From NCBI GenBank assembly GCA_017964325.1, contig JAGCSE010000054.1:1-16335 (forward strand): DNA of 16,335 bases, written 5' to 3'. Position 1 is the stretch's first letter. Each line of letters begins with the position of its first letter. The notes beneath the pieces were generated by a model. The model was given only the letters and a program-made list of their open reading frames with translations. It had not been told where the DNA came from and made no database searches. The DNA is from Victivallales bacterium (lineage in GTDB: Bacteria; Verrucomicrobiota; Lentisphaeria; Oligosphaerales; Oligosphaeraceae). The position numbers and the translations under genes were made by a program. Positions 7,171-14,563 of the stretch are shown piece by piece.

Positions 7171-8826
7171 ATGGAAAGCATTCCTACCAAAACACTCGCA
7201 TGGCGCCTCTACGGCGCAGGTCTTGAAAATTTCGGCAACCAGGACGCTCCGGACAATATCGACATCCGTCCGCTGAAAGACGACGAAATTCTCACGAAAG
7301 TCGAAGCCATCGGTCTCTGCTTCTCCGACATCAAAATCATCCGTCTCGGCGGCAACCACTTGAAACTGTGGGAGAAAGACCTTAAGAATCACCCTCTCAT
7401 CATCGGCCACGAGGCCATTCTCACCATCGTCAAGAAAGGCTCGGGCGTTCCCGCCGAATTCGAAGTCGGCAAACGCTATCTCGTCCAGCCGGACATCTAC
7501 ATCAAAGGCCGTTGCTGCGCGTATGGTTACGGCATGGACGGCGGTTTGACGCAGTATTCCATCATCGACCACCGCGTGTGGCGCAGCGAAGACGGCGGCA
7601 GCTCCCTTCTCGAATGCCCCGAAAATCTGCCCTCCGCTTCCGCCGCGTTGATGGAGCCGTGGACCTGCGTCCGCGCCGCCTATCACATTCCGCATCGCAC
7701 GACGCCGGTTGACGGAGGTGCCCTGCTTCTTGTCACACAGCCCGGCAACACAAAGACTTACAAACTCGGCAAGCTCTACGCGGGCCAAAGCAAAGTCGTC
7801 GCCCTCAACTTCTCGGACGCCGCCGTCGCGGCCTTTGAGAAGGAACTCGGCAAGCCTGTCGTCAAGGCGGCCGCCCTGCCGAAAGACGAATTGTTCGACG
7901 ATATCGTCTATGTCGATCTGAAGGACAAGGCGCTCGGCGAGGAAGCCCAGCTGCTCGCCGCCGACAAGGCCATCATCAATTTCATCGGCGACTGCGGCAA
8001 TGACGAATGGCGCATTGACGTCGGCGCCCTCCACTACAAGCGCCGCTGGTATCAAGGTGCGCCAACTGGCGATCTAGACGCTGGTTACGCTACGCCTCGC
8101 CGCAACGATCTCCTAAAAGGCGGCGCGGCCTGGTTCCCCGGCGGCGCAGGCGCCATGGGGCAGATGCATGTCGAACTCGCCATCATCTCCAAGAACGCCC
8201 CCTCCAAGATTCTCGTGACCGACGTTGACGACGCACGTATTGAGCATCTTCGCAAAAAGCTCGCCCCGCGCGCCGCCGAACGCAACATCGAATTCAAACT
8301 CGTCAACCCGAACAAGATGTCCGAAGATGAACTCCACAAGCTCGCTAGAGAGTTTGCGCCCAACGGTTTCTCCGACATCATCATCCTCGTGCCCTCTGCG
8401 GCCGTCATCGACCAGGCCATGCCGCATCTCGCGGACGGCGGCCTCATGAACGTCTTCGCGGGCATCCCCGCCGGCGAAGCCTCCCCGATTCCCGTCAACC
8501 GCCTCATCAACAAGGGGTTGCGTTTCACAGGATCCTCCGGTAGCACGACGCAGGACATGATCGACTCGCTACGACTCGCCGCCGAACACGAATTCGAGCC
8601 ACAGAGCGCCATGGCCGCCATCGCCGGCTTCAACGCCGTCAAGGAAGGCCTGACCGCCGTCTCGCAGGGCAAGTTCCCAGGCAAGGTCGTCATCCTGCCC
8701 GCCTGCGTTGATATGCCGTTGATGCCGTTGGACAAAGAACATCTGCCGAAGGAAGTCATCGCCACGTTGGACAAATACGGCCAATACACGATGGAGACGG
8801 AAAAACTCCTTCACAAGATGTGGTAA
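7171..8826 (+). CDS. Long zinc-dependent medium-chain dehydrogenase, sorbose-phosphate-reductase-like, with an extra Rossmann-like unit
   Basis: A 551-residue protein, while medium-chain dehydrogenases are mostly 340-410. The catalytic domain is clear: GLCFSDIK (48-55) with zinc ligand C50, IIGHEAIL (77-84) with H80 and E81, MDGGLTQYSIID (122-133), and LMEPWTCVRAAYH (160-172) with E162 as a possible third ligand. The HPLIIGHE region and LMEPWTCV resemble the L-sorbose-1-phosphate reductase branch. Two beta-alpha blocks follow. The first (about 182-275: GGALLLVTQPGNTKTYKLG, then KVVALNF, DDIVYVDL and KAIINFIG) lacks a GxGxxG loop. The second (about 319-435) has PGGAGAMGQ (323-331) and an acidic end VTDVDD (349-354), typical for NAD(H). 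The start has AAAAAGG 7 bases upstream. It probably oxidises or reduces a sugar or sugar phosphate together with the upstream TIM-barrel protein. The substrate is unknown. Confidence 0.8.
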   Translation: MESIPTKTLAWRLYGAGLENFGNQDAPDNIDIRPLKDDEILTKVEAIGLCFSDIKIIRLGGNHLKLWEKDLKNHPLIIGHEAILTIVKKGSGVPAEFEVGKRYLVQPDIYIKGRCCAYGYGMDGGLTQYSIIDHRVWRSEDGGSSLLECPENLPSASAALMEPWTCVRAAYHIPHRTTPVDGGALLLVTQPGNTKTYKLGKLYAGQSKVVALNFSDAAVAAFEKELGKPVVKAAALPKDELFDDIVYVDLKDKALGEEAQLLAADKAIINFIGDCGNDEWRIDVGALHYKRRWYQGAPTGDLDAGYATPRRNDLLKGGAAWFPGGAGAMGQMHVELAIISKNAPSKILVTDVDDARIEHLRKKLAPRAAERNIEFKLVNPNKMSEDELHKLAREFAPNGFSDIIILVPSAAVIDQAMPHLADGGLMNVFAGIPAGEASPIPVNRLINKGLRFTGSSGSTTQDMIDSLRLAAEHEFEPQSAMAAIAGFNAVKEGLTAVSQGKFPGKVVILPACVDMPLMPLDKEHLPKEVIATLDKYGQYTMETEKLLHKMW

Positions 8827-8850
8827 GATTCTAAAAATAATCATCTTATG

Positions 8851-8898
8851 ATGCGAAACGGGCGACGCTCCATGATATGAGTGCCGTCCGTTTCGCAT
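8851..8898 (-). terminator. Inverted repeat between convergent genes, likely terminator
   Basis: ATGCGAAACGG (8851-8861) and CCGTTTCGCAT (8888-8898) are perfect 11-base complements with a 26-base loop. On the minus strand a T-rich stretch (ATTATTTTTAG) follows the hairpin closely, so it suits the ATPase gene that ends at 8908; it could also slow plus-strand transcription from the dehydrogenase. Confidence 0.55.
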
Positions 8899-8907
8899 GT
8901 ATGACCA

Positions 8908-10224
8908 TCAGCCCAGAAGAATGGAATTATCCAAAAGAAAAGGAATTACTCCAACTGTCACGATTCCCTGCTCATCCGCCACGGCAGGCTTGAATCCAGA
9001 AGTCACGACGATCTTGCGAAAGAAATCCCCCGTCTTTTTCAAGGGTAATGTCTCCTGTTCCATTTTTTCTTCACCACGAATGGCGAAAGCCGATTGGACA
9101 TAGACCTTTTTCAGACCATAATTGACAATGAAATCGATTTCATGCTGTCGATGAGTTTCCATATCATCAATTTTCTGGTAAATCGGCACCACCCCGACAT
9201 CAACGGAACATCCCCTAGCCAATAAGTCGTTGCAGATGATATTTTCCATCAGATGCGTTTCCTCCAATTGACGGAAATTCAATCGTGCATTGCGCAGGCC
9301 AACATCTTCCGCATAATATTTGGATGGATAGTCAAGATAATTGCGGCCTTTCACATCATATCGTTGTATGCGATTAACAAGAAATGCATCCTCCAGATAT
9401 CCGATATGCCTGTTCACAGTTTCCTGATTCGTTTGAGTCGCTTGAACGGATGAAAGCGTTTTGGCGATCTTCGTGGGATTTGTCAGAGAGCCGACAGAGG
9501 AGAATAGTACATCCGTGACATTCTCAATCAATTCATCCGACAACAAACGATGACGTTTGACAATATCGGCAAAATACACTTCACCGAAAAGAGACTGCAA
9601 GTAGCTCCGCCGAGCTTCATCCGTTTTTTTCTGCAAAACAACCGGCATTCCTCCCCACAGCATGTATTGCTCCCATGCTTCGCCTTTTTCCATTCCACAT
9701 GCCTGATAGTATTCAGAAAACGTCAATGGATGGATTCGCACTTCATCTCCGCGATCACCAAAATTGCTGGCAATGTCTTTGGAAAGCATCTTGGAATTAG
9801 ATCCCGTCACATACACATCAACGTTGGATTCATGCAGCAACTCGTTCAGCACATCATAAAAAGTAATATATGCGGAATCACGATCCTCGGGGGCAATCGT
9901 TTTCAATTTAGTCCCTGGTGGCAGGACCTTTCTGCACATCTGGATTTCGTCGATGAAGACATATTTCTGCCCACGTCCTTTCAAGGCACCTTGCAGGTAT
10001 TCCGATAATTTCAAAGGATCACGCAAGGCCTCGAATTTCTTGTCATCCAACGCAATCTCGACAATCTGCGATGCCTTCACGCCAGATGACAGTAAATGCC
10101 GTTTGAACAGGTTGAAAAGAAGATAGCTTTTACCGCAGCGACGGATGCCCGTGATGACTTTGACAAAGCCATTGTGCATCCTCTCCACAAGACGGTTCAA
10201 ATATAGGTCACGTTTGATTTCCAT
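8908..10224 (-). CDS. AAA_14 / DUF4143 family ATPase
   Basis: A 438-residue protein of the large, poorly understood AAA_14-DUF4143 family. ATPase marks: ITGIRRCGKSYLL (24-36) with the Walker A lysine K32, YVFIDEIQ (88-95) as Walker B, and VYVTGSNSKML (137-147) as sensor 1. The C-terminal half carries DUF4143 features: LWGGMPVVL (189-197), SKYYAEDVGLRNA (301-313), LMENIICNDLLARG (325-338), and a nuclease-like strand pair HEIDFIV (361-367) and VYVQSAF (374-380), where a usual acidic-x-Lys core reads QSA, so nuclease activity is doubtful. It is transcribed alone, between convergent and divergent neighbours. Base composition is lower in GC than the dehydrogenase (28 of 60 GC at 9241-9300 against 44 of 60 at 8101-8160), which fits horizontal acquisition, common in this family. 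TGGAG lies 5 bases before the ATG. Cellular role unknown. Confidence 0.85.
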   Translation of the reverse strand: MEIKRDLYLNRLVERMHNGFVKVITGIRRCGKSYLLFNLFKRHLLSSGVKASQIVEIALDDKKFEALRDPLKLSEYLQGALKGRGQKYVFIDEIQMCRKVLPPGTKLKTIAPEDRDSAYITFYDVLNELLHESNVDVYVTGSNSKMLSKDIASNFGDRGDEVRIHPLTFSEYYQACGMEKGEAWEQYMLWGGMPVVLQKKTDEARRSYLQSLFGEVYFADIVKRHRLLSDELIENVTDVLFSSVGSLTNPTKIAKTLSSVQATQTNQETVNRHIGYLEDAFLVNRIQRYDVKGRNYLDYPSKYYAEDVGLRNARLNFRQLEETHLMENIICNDLLARGCSVDVGVVPIYQKIDDMETHRQHEIDFIVNYGLKKVYVQSAFAIRGEEKMEQETLPLKKTGDFFRKIVVTSGFKPAVADEQGIVTVGVIPFLLDNSILLG

Positions 10225-10320
10225 ATTGACTCCAAAGAATCGCCGACAAGTATTTTACTTCTTAAATTTCCGTTGAAACTGACTGAAGTTTCAGGTCTAA
10301 AATATAATCCAAAACAAGGT

Positions 10321-10372
10321 AATTTCAAACAAAATGAATTATTATTCATGGAGTTACAAAAATTTCAAGCAA
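10321..10372 (+). repeat. Direct repeats spaced by 40 bases
   Basis: AATTTCAAACAA (10321-10332) and AATTTCAAGCAA (10361-10372) match at 11 of 12 bases. Their start-to-start distance of 40 bases is close to four helix turns, so both would face the same side of the DNA. Confidence 0.4.
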
Positions 10373-10375
10373 GAA

Positions 10376-10391
10376 GGATAAAATTTTATCC
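10376..10391. promoter_or_regulatory. Perfect 16-base palindrome, operator candidate
   Basis: GGATAAAATTTTATCC equals its own reverse complement. It ends 33 bases before the -35 hexamer of the sialidase-like gene, an activator-like position. No regulator gene is seen in the window. Confidence 0.4.
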
Positions 10392-10424
10392 AGATATTTT
10401 TCCATCCTTTTTGGCGTTGTTGTC

Positions 10425-10453
10425 TTGACAGTGCCGTACGGCAACGATAAAAC
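10425..10453 (+). promoter_or_regulatory. Promoter candidate of the sialidase-like gene with a palindromic spacer
   Basis: A perfect TTGACA (10425-10430) is followed after 17 bases by TAAAAC (10448-10453); ATAAAA one base earlier is an alternative -10. The spacer contains the perfect 12-base palindrome TGCCGTACGGCA (10432-10443), a classic position for repressor binding. The leader to the ATG would be about 65 bases. Confidence 0.5.
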
Positions 10454-10525
10454 TTGAAATAAAGAACTTGTACAGTATTGTTTACTGACGGATCGTCACC
10501 TAAAGTCTTCAATATTATCCACACC

Positions 10526-12301
10526 ATGAACAGGAAGCAATTCATGAGCATCATGCTGAACATCTGCTGTCTCGCCGTCGCCGCCGAGGCGGCGGACGAC
10601 AATGTCCCGTTGACCAACGACCTCTTCTGGAATGAAATCTTCGCGCCGACGGTCGTCGCCGTCCCGCCGCGTTACGCCGTGCGCGATTTGTGTCTCACGG
10701 CCGACGGCAAAATCCGCCACTACGGCGCCCAATGGCTCGGCGGCAAGATGCGCGGTGTCTATATCGAATCGGACGACAACGGCCTCAACTGGAAAAAATG
10801 CCTCTGGATGCCCGGCGACCGCGGCGCCATGGTCAAATGCCCATGGGCGGATTACTGGCTGACGCTTACGCGCGGCAAAACCGTCGAATGCTATAAGAAC
10901 ACGAAAGGCCCAGGCTTCCCCGCCGAACGGATTCCTGTTCCGATCACGGATTCGGAGCCACGGCAGCCAATTCCGCTAGTCAGCCGCAAACGGTGGATCA
11001 GCCCTGTCAGCGATGTCGCCTGCAAAGGCACTTGCTACCAGGCCGCCGTCTGCTATTCCGACGATGACGGCAAGACATGGACGCACGTATCCGTCCCGCA
11101 GACGCCCGATGTCCCGCGTCAGTTCGCCTGCGACAAACGGCCCCATTGGTTCAACAACGGCTGTGAACCGTCCATCGTGGAACTATCTGATGGCACGCTA
11201 TTAATGGCCTTGCGTACATCCGGCGAGCATGCCGCCTTCTCCCATTCGACGGATGGTGGTGAAACATGGTCCGTCCCGCAGCCGTTGCAAGGTTTCTGGC
11301 AGGCCAACACGATGCCATTGCTCTTTAAATTAAAGGATGGCCGGATTCTCTTCGTCTGGAACAATACGGCCATGTTGCCAACGCGTGATCCAGCAGAAAT
11401 GCCGGAACTTTCGTCAACAGAACTAGATGGAACATGGGAAGCCGTCTTCACCAACCGCGATGCGCTCCATGCCGCCATTTCAGAAGATGATGGCAAGACA
11501 TGGAAAGGCTTCCGCGAAATCATCCTGAACAGCATACACAACGACGCGGATTATCGTGAGTTAGGCGATCATGAAAACGACAAGAGCGTCCACCAGACGC
11601 AGGCTTTGGAACTGCCAAATGGCAAAATCATGCTCGCTCTTGGGCAGAATGCCGCCTCCCGCCGCATCGTCGTTTTCGATCCTGCATGGCTTTACGAAAC
11701 ATCCCGCACGGAGAATTTCCAGCATGGACTTTACGCGATTTCGCACCATCTCTACGTGAAGTCGCTCAGTGGCGGAAATCGCGGCTGGGCAGGTCATTGC
11801 GCATGGAACCGCGTGCCCGGTGCCGTCATGGCCCGCGAGCCTGAAACAGACCGTTCCACAAAACGCGAGTCGCTTTGGCTCTGCCGCATCGACGATCCGC
11901 GTCTCGTCAGCACGCGTTCTGGCATTGTCTGGAATTTCCCCGCCGCCGCAAAAGGCGTAATTGAAATAGATTGCCGCATTGACGGCGACGGTTTCCAAAT
12001 CGCCTTGCAAGACCACTGGAGCAATCCATGCGATGAATATCTCGCACCACGAAGCTATTTGACCGCCGCCATGACGGCGGATGCCGTCGATGGCGCGGGC
12101 CGTTGGACGACTGTCCGCCTTGAATGGGACTGCACGGCAAAACGCGCCGTTTTGTCATGCGGCGAAAACGTCCGTGAAATCGCCATGGACACGGCGGCGT
12201 TCTCCGCCTTCGGCCCATCATATCTTCATATCCAGACAATTGCGGAAATTCAGGATCTCAAGGGGACGTATTTCCGCGAACTGCGCTTCAACGCAAAATA
12301 G
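10526..12301 (+). CDS. Secreted Asp-box (BNR) sialidase-like glycosidase with C-terminal beta-sandwich-like domain
   Basis: 591 residues from the ATG at 10526. Residues 1-22 form a signal peptide (MNRKQF, a hydrophobic stretch, AEA before Ala-Asp-Asp), so the protein is exported. Four Asp boxes are visible: SDDNGLNW (82-89), SDDDGKTW (178-185), STDGGETW (241-248) and SEDDGKTW (319-326), as in six-bladed sialidase propellers. CEPSIVELSDGTLLMALRT (213-231) is the conserved Glu/Arg block of BNR sialidases. A standard FRIP arginine motif is not evident; PRYAVRD (48-54) may stand in for it. Residues after about 464 look like a beta-sandwich (LamG-like) domain. It may release sialic acid or another terminal sugar from host or plant glycans. 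No Shine-Dalgarno precedes this ATG; the ATG at 10544 has AGGAAG 6 bases upstream but would lose the positive n-region. Its 3' end overlaps the N-acetyltransferase gene by 14 bases. Confidence 0.75.
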   Translation: MNRKQFMSIMLNICCLAVAAEAADDNVPLTNDLFWNEIFAPTVVAVPPRYAVRDLCLTADGKIRHYGAQWLGGKMRGVYIESDDNGLNWKKCLWMPGDRGAMVKCPWADYWLTLTRGKTVECYKNTKGPGFPAERIPVPITDSEPRQPIPLVSRKRWISPVSDVACKGTCYQAAVCYSDDDGKTWTHVSVPQTPDVPRQFACDKRPHWFNNGCEPSIVELSDGTLLMALRTSGEHAAFSHSTDGGETWSVPQPLQGFWQANTMPLLFKLKDGRILFVWNNTAMLPTRDPAEMPELSSTELDGTWEAVFTNRDALHAAISEDDGKTWKGFREIILNSIHNDADYRELGDHENDKSVHQTQALELPNGKIMLALGQNAASRRIVVFDPAWLYETSRTENFQHGLYAISHHLYVKSLSGGNRGWAGHCAWNRVPGAVMAREPETDRSTKRESLWLCRIDDPRLVSTRSGIVWNFPAAAKGVIEIDCRIDGDGFQIALQDHWSNPCDEYLAPRSYLTAAMTADAVDGAGRWTTVRLEWDCTAKRAVLSCGENVREIAMDTAAFSAFGPSYLHIQTIAEIQDLKGTYFRELRFNAK

Positions 12302-13103
12302 CCTCGATGGGATAGTAAATTCCGAAATACGTATGCAGGGCATCCAATAGCTGATTGGAGTTGTACAGGAACGTCTTTTCGGATGTCCCGTCCAATTGCG
12401 ACACGCTGAGTAGCGGCATGGTCTCGCCAGTTTCCGGTTCCATGACGGAAGCGATGCTGTTCCGCCCGTACGCTGTTGGAATATGAACCATCAAGTTATT
12501 GATAAACGGAGAGTTAGAGTGATGTGTGCACCAATAGTGCGCATACATGAAATCAATGGGCTGCTGCGGTGCTTCATCGAAGGAGAAATAATTTTTCCAA
12601 ACAGAATTGTCTTCGACTTGGACGATTTTACCGTGGACGGCATCCGCGACGACACGGTATTTCCTGCCTTCGCGCTCTTGCGGTTCATCCAGACGACACG
12701 CCAATGGTTCCAGCGGAGCCTGGCAGCCGACACCGACATCCGTTATGAACTCGCCTTCAGGAAGAAACGCCTTGATGATGCGGTGCCTTCGCACGGGCAC
12801 GTCCAGCTTTTCGCCATAGCACCACCGTGCGAAATACACCTCCGTCCTGTACCCTAGCCGCGTCAGCAGCCAGTTGTATAAGCCGTTCAGTTCAAAGCAG
12901 TAGCCGCCTCGCTTCCTGTTGATGATCTTGTCATAGACTTCCTCGTGTGCCAACGTGAACTCATGTCCGTAGTATATATCTAGATTTTCATACGGGACAT
13001 GAGTGAAATGCGCCTTCTGTAAGGCACGGAGATTCTCCAGTGTAGGCTCTGTGCCGCCTGAATATTCAAGCCTGTCAAGATACCATTTGACTTTATCTTC
13101 CAT
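12288..13103 (-). CDS. Arylamine N-acetyltransferase family protein
   Basis: A 271-residue protein, the normal length of bacterial NAT enzymes. The Cys-His-Asp triad is complete: C69 in KRGGYCFELNGLYNWLL (64-80), H107 in VRRHRIIKAF (104-113), and D122 in FITDVGVG (119-126). These are the same positions as in the classical Salmonella enzyme. The N-terminal HFTHVPYENLDI (32-43) is also typical. Such cytosolic enzymes move an acetyl group from acetyl-CoA to arylamines and hydrazines through the cysteine; relatives such as RifF close amide bonds in ansamycin synthesis. TGAGGT lies 6 bases before the ATG. It starts 22 bases after the stop of an upstream PLP aminotransferase on the same strand, so the two are likely co-transcribed, and the NAT may act on the amine made by that enzyme (inference). 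Its 3' end overlaps the convergent sialidase-like gene by 14 bases. Confidence 0.9.
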   Translation of the reverse strand: MEDKVKWYLDRLEYSGGTEPTLENLRALQKAHFTHVPYENLDIYYGHEFTLAHEEVYDKIINRKRGGYCFELNGLYNWLLTRLGYRTEVYFARWCYGEKLDVPVRRHRIIKAFLPEGEFITDVGVGCQAPLEPLACRLDEPQEREGRKYRVVADAVHGKIVQVEDNSVWKNYFSFDEAPQQPIDFMYAHYWCTHHSNSPFINNLMVHIPTAYGRNSIASVMEPETGETMPLLSVSQLDGTSEKTFLYNSNQLLDALHTYFGIYYPIEAILR

Positions 13104-13125
13104 TGGCGTACCTCATTGACAGTGT

Positions 13126-14370
13126 TTATTTTGCGTATGCGGCATCTACCTTCTTGAAGGCGCGCATGATCTTCTCGCAGTCATCGTCGCTGTAATTTTC
13201 CTGAATCATCAGCAGGAAATTGGCGTCCAAAGCCGCCTCTGCGTTTGGGCAGGGATAAACGGCGAAGCGGTCGCCCTTGTACTGCGGCGAAGTCCACGGG
13301 AACAGCTCCGTACGGTTCTGATACCATTGATGGCAGGGCGGATAGCCTGCATGGTAGTCCGCGAACGCGGGCAGTCCTTCTGCGGCAAGAGCCTTCACAT
13401 ATTCTTCCTTCGTGCAGGTCGCCTTGTCCGCATGGAATTGGCAAACGAGACGCCAGTAGCAGCACTCGAAGCCAGGCTTCAGCTCGGTCTGCTGGAACGT
13501 CAGGCATTTTAAATCGTACAATCCGAGTGATTTAAGACGTTCCACGACGCGGATGCGGCCCGCCGCGAAATACGGCAGCTTCTTAATCTGCTCGCGGGCG
13601 ATCGCCGCATGGATTTCGTCCATGTTGAAATTCAGCGAAACTTCGACGGACGACGACGCCTGCACGCCGAACGGCTTGCCGCGGTCCGCGCAACGGCGCA
13701 ATTTCCAATACATCTTCTCGTCTTTCGTGAAGACGGCCGCGCCTTGTCCACCCGCACAAGCATGCTTGCCCGACATCATTGAAAATGCACCGACTGCTCC
13801 AAACGTACCAACGTTCTGACCGTTGATTTTGGCCGCGTGCGACTGCGCACAGTCCTCAATCACAGGCAGATGGTACTTTTCAGCGACTTTCAGAATGGCG
13901 GGCATGTCCGCCGGCTCGCCCATGATGTGCGCCACGACAATCGCGCTCGTCCGCTCCGTGATGCGCGCCTCGATCTGTTCGGGCCCGATGTTGAATGAGC
14001 CTGGAATCGTATCGACGGGAATCGGAATGCAGTTGTTCATGACAATCGGCATGACGCCGCCGTTGTCGGTGATGCATCCGAACAACACTTCGGAGAACGG
14101 CGGCAGGTCCAAGGCCCGCAACGCCACAAAGACGGAGGTCGTGCCGGAGTTCACGCCATCTGCGTAGCCGCCGCCCATGAACGCCGCAAACTCCTTGCAG
14201 AACGATTCTTCCTGTTTGCCGTGATATGTCGGTGCATTGCCAGTGGCGATCATTTCGTCGAACAGCGCGTCAACCGCCGCCTTTTCCTCTTTACCAAGAT
14301 GTCCACGTGGAGGGAGTCCCGTCGCCACTGGAGTTCCGCCGTTCACCGCCAATTCTTTCAATTTGTCCAT
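13126..14370 (-). CDS. DegT/DnrJ/EryC1/StrS family PLP-dependent aminotransferase
   Basis: 414 residues from the ATG at 14370, the usual length. Features: NGGTPVATGLPPRGHLG (residues 10-26), an opening common in inosose or sugar aminotransferases; NSGTTSVFVALRAL (74-87), the PLP phosphate pocket; VIEDCAQSHAA (170-180) with D173 contacting the PLP ring nitrogen; and GAFSMMSGKHACAGGQGAA (194-212) with K202 as the Schiff-base lysine. Members transaminate keto-sugars, inososes or, in AHBA synthase, aromatise a keto-acid; the SGK rather than xTK context and GGQGA instead of GEGGA are unusual. Three ATGs lie in a row (14376, 14373, 14370); GAGG at 14381-14378 is 7 bases before the last, which is therefore chosen. 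The frame stays open to 14565, but that part is intergenic and antisense to the HAD gene start. The NAT gene follows after 22 bases. The substrate cannot be named. Confidence 0.87.
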   Translation of the reverse strand: MDKLKELAVNGGTPVATGLPPRGHLGKEEKAAVDALFDEMIATGNAPTYHGKQEESFCKEFAAFMGGGYADGVNSGTTSVFVALRALDLPPFSEVLFGCITDNGGVMPIVMNNCIPIPVDTIPGSFNIGPEQIEARITERTSAIVVAHIMGEPADMPAILKVAEKYHLPVIEDCAQSHAAKINGQNVGTFGAVGAFSMMSGKHACAGGQGAAVFTKDEKMYWKLRRCADRGKPFGVQASSSVEVSLNFNMDEIHAAIAREQIKKLPYFAAGRIRVVERLKSLGLYDLKCLTFQQTELKPGFECCYWRLVCQFHADKATCTKEEYVKALAAEGLPAFADYHAGYPPCHQWYQNRTELFPWTSPQYKGDRFAVYPCPNAEAALDANFLLMIQENYSDDDCEKIMRAFKKVDAAYAK

Positions 14371-14377
14371 CATCATG

Positions 14378-14381
14378 CCTC
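14378..14381 (-). promoter_or_regulatory. Shine-Dalgarno site that decides the aminotransferase start
   Basis: GAGG on the minus strand is 1, 4 and 7 bases from three consecutive ATG codons; only the third (14370) has normal spacing. Confidence 0.6.
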
Positions 14382-14432
14382 GCGTTTTTAACATTGCCGC
14401 ACAAGTGGTTTTGGCCAATTTTACGGCTTTCT

Positions 14433-14461
14433 TTGATACAATATTAAGTTTTGTCGATAAT
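14433..14461 (+). promoter_or_regulatory. Promoter candidate of the HAD/DUF2284 unit
   Basis: TTGATA (14433-14438), a 17-base spacer, then GATAAT (14456-14461): 5/6 consensus in both hexamers. The leader to the ATG would be about 95 bases and holds overlapping inverted repeats. Confidence 0.45.
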
Positions 14462-14495
14462 ATACGCCAATTTTCCGTTTTAGGCAGTATAGTAT

Positions 14496-14533
14496 ATGGA
14501 TATTTCATCCATTTTGCCACAAAAAATGGCGAA
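14496..14533 (+). other. Overlapping, mutually exclusive hairpins in the HAD gene leader
   Basis: Three stems share bases: ATGGAT/ATCCAT (14496-14501 with 14507-14512), CCATTTT/AAAATGG (14509-14515 with 14523-14529), and TTTGCCA/TGGCGAA (14513-14519 with 14527-14533, one G-T pair). They end about 30 bases before the ATG. Alternative folding could tune expression; this is inferred from complementarity only. Confidence 0.35.
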
Positions 14534-14563
14534 ATTGGCACGAAATCCTTGAAAAACAACATC

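Larger units (their letters stand above)
10225..10525. promoter_or_regulatory. 301-base divergent regulatory region, rich in dyads
   Basis: No gene is seen here. It is AT-rich and holds: TGAAACT/AGTTTCA (10274-10280 and 10287-10293), ATGAAT/ATTCAT with a 4-base loop (10334-10349), a perfect 16-base palindrome (10376-10391), near-identical direct repeats 40 bases apart (10321 and 10361), and a promoter with a palindrome in its spacer (10425-10453). It separates the ATPase gene from the sialidase-like gene. Confidence 0.5.

Noticed and set aside
7114..8055. Minus-strand open frame of 313 codons
   Set aside because: Antisense to the dehydrogenase catalytic domain; low-complexity composition and no motif.
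10334..10381. 15-codon open frame (MNYYSWSYKNFKQEG) upstream of the sialidase-like gene
   Set aside because: It lies before the likely promoter, lacks a well-spaced ribosome-binding site and overlaps two inverted repeats; no support for translation.
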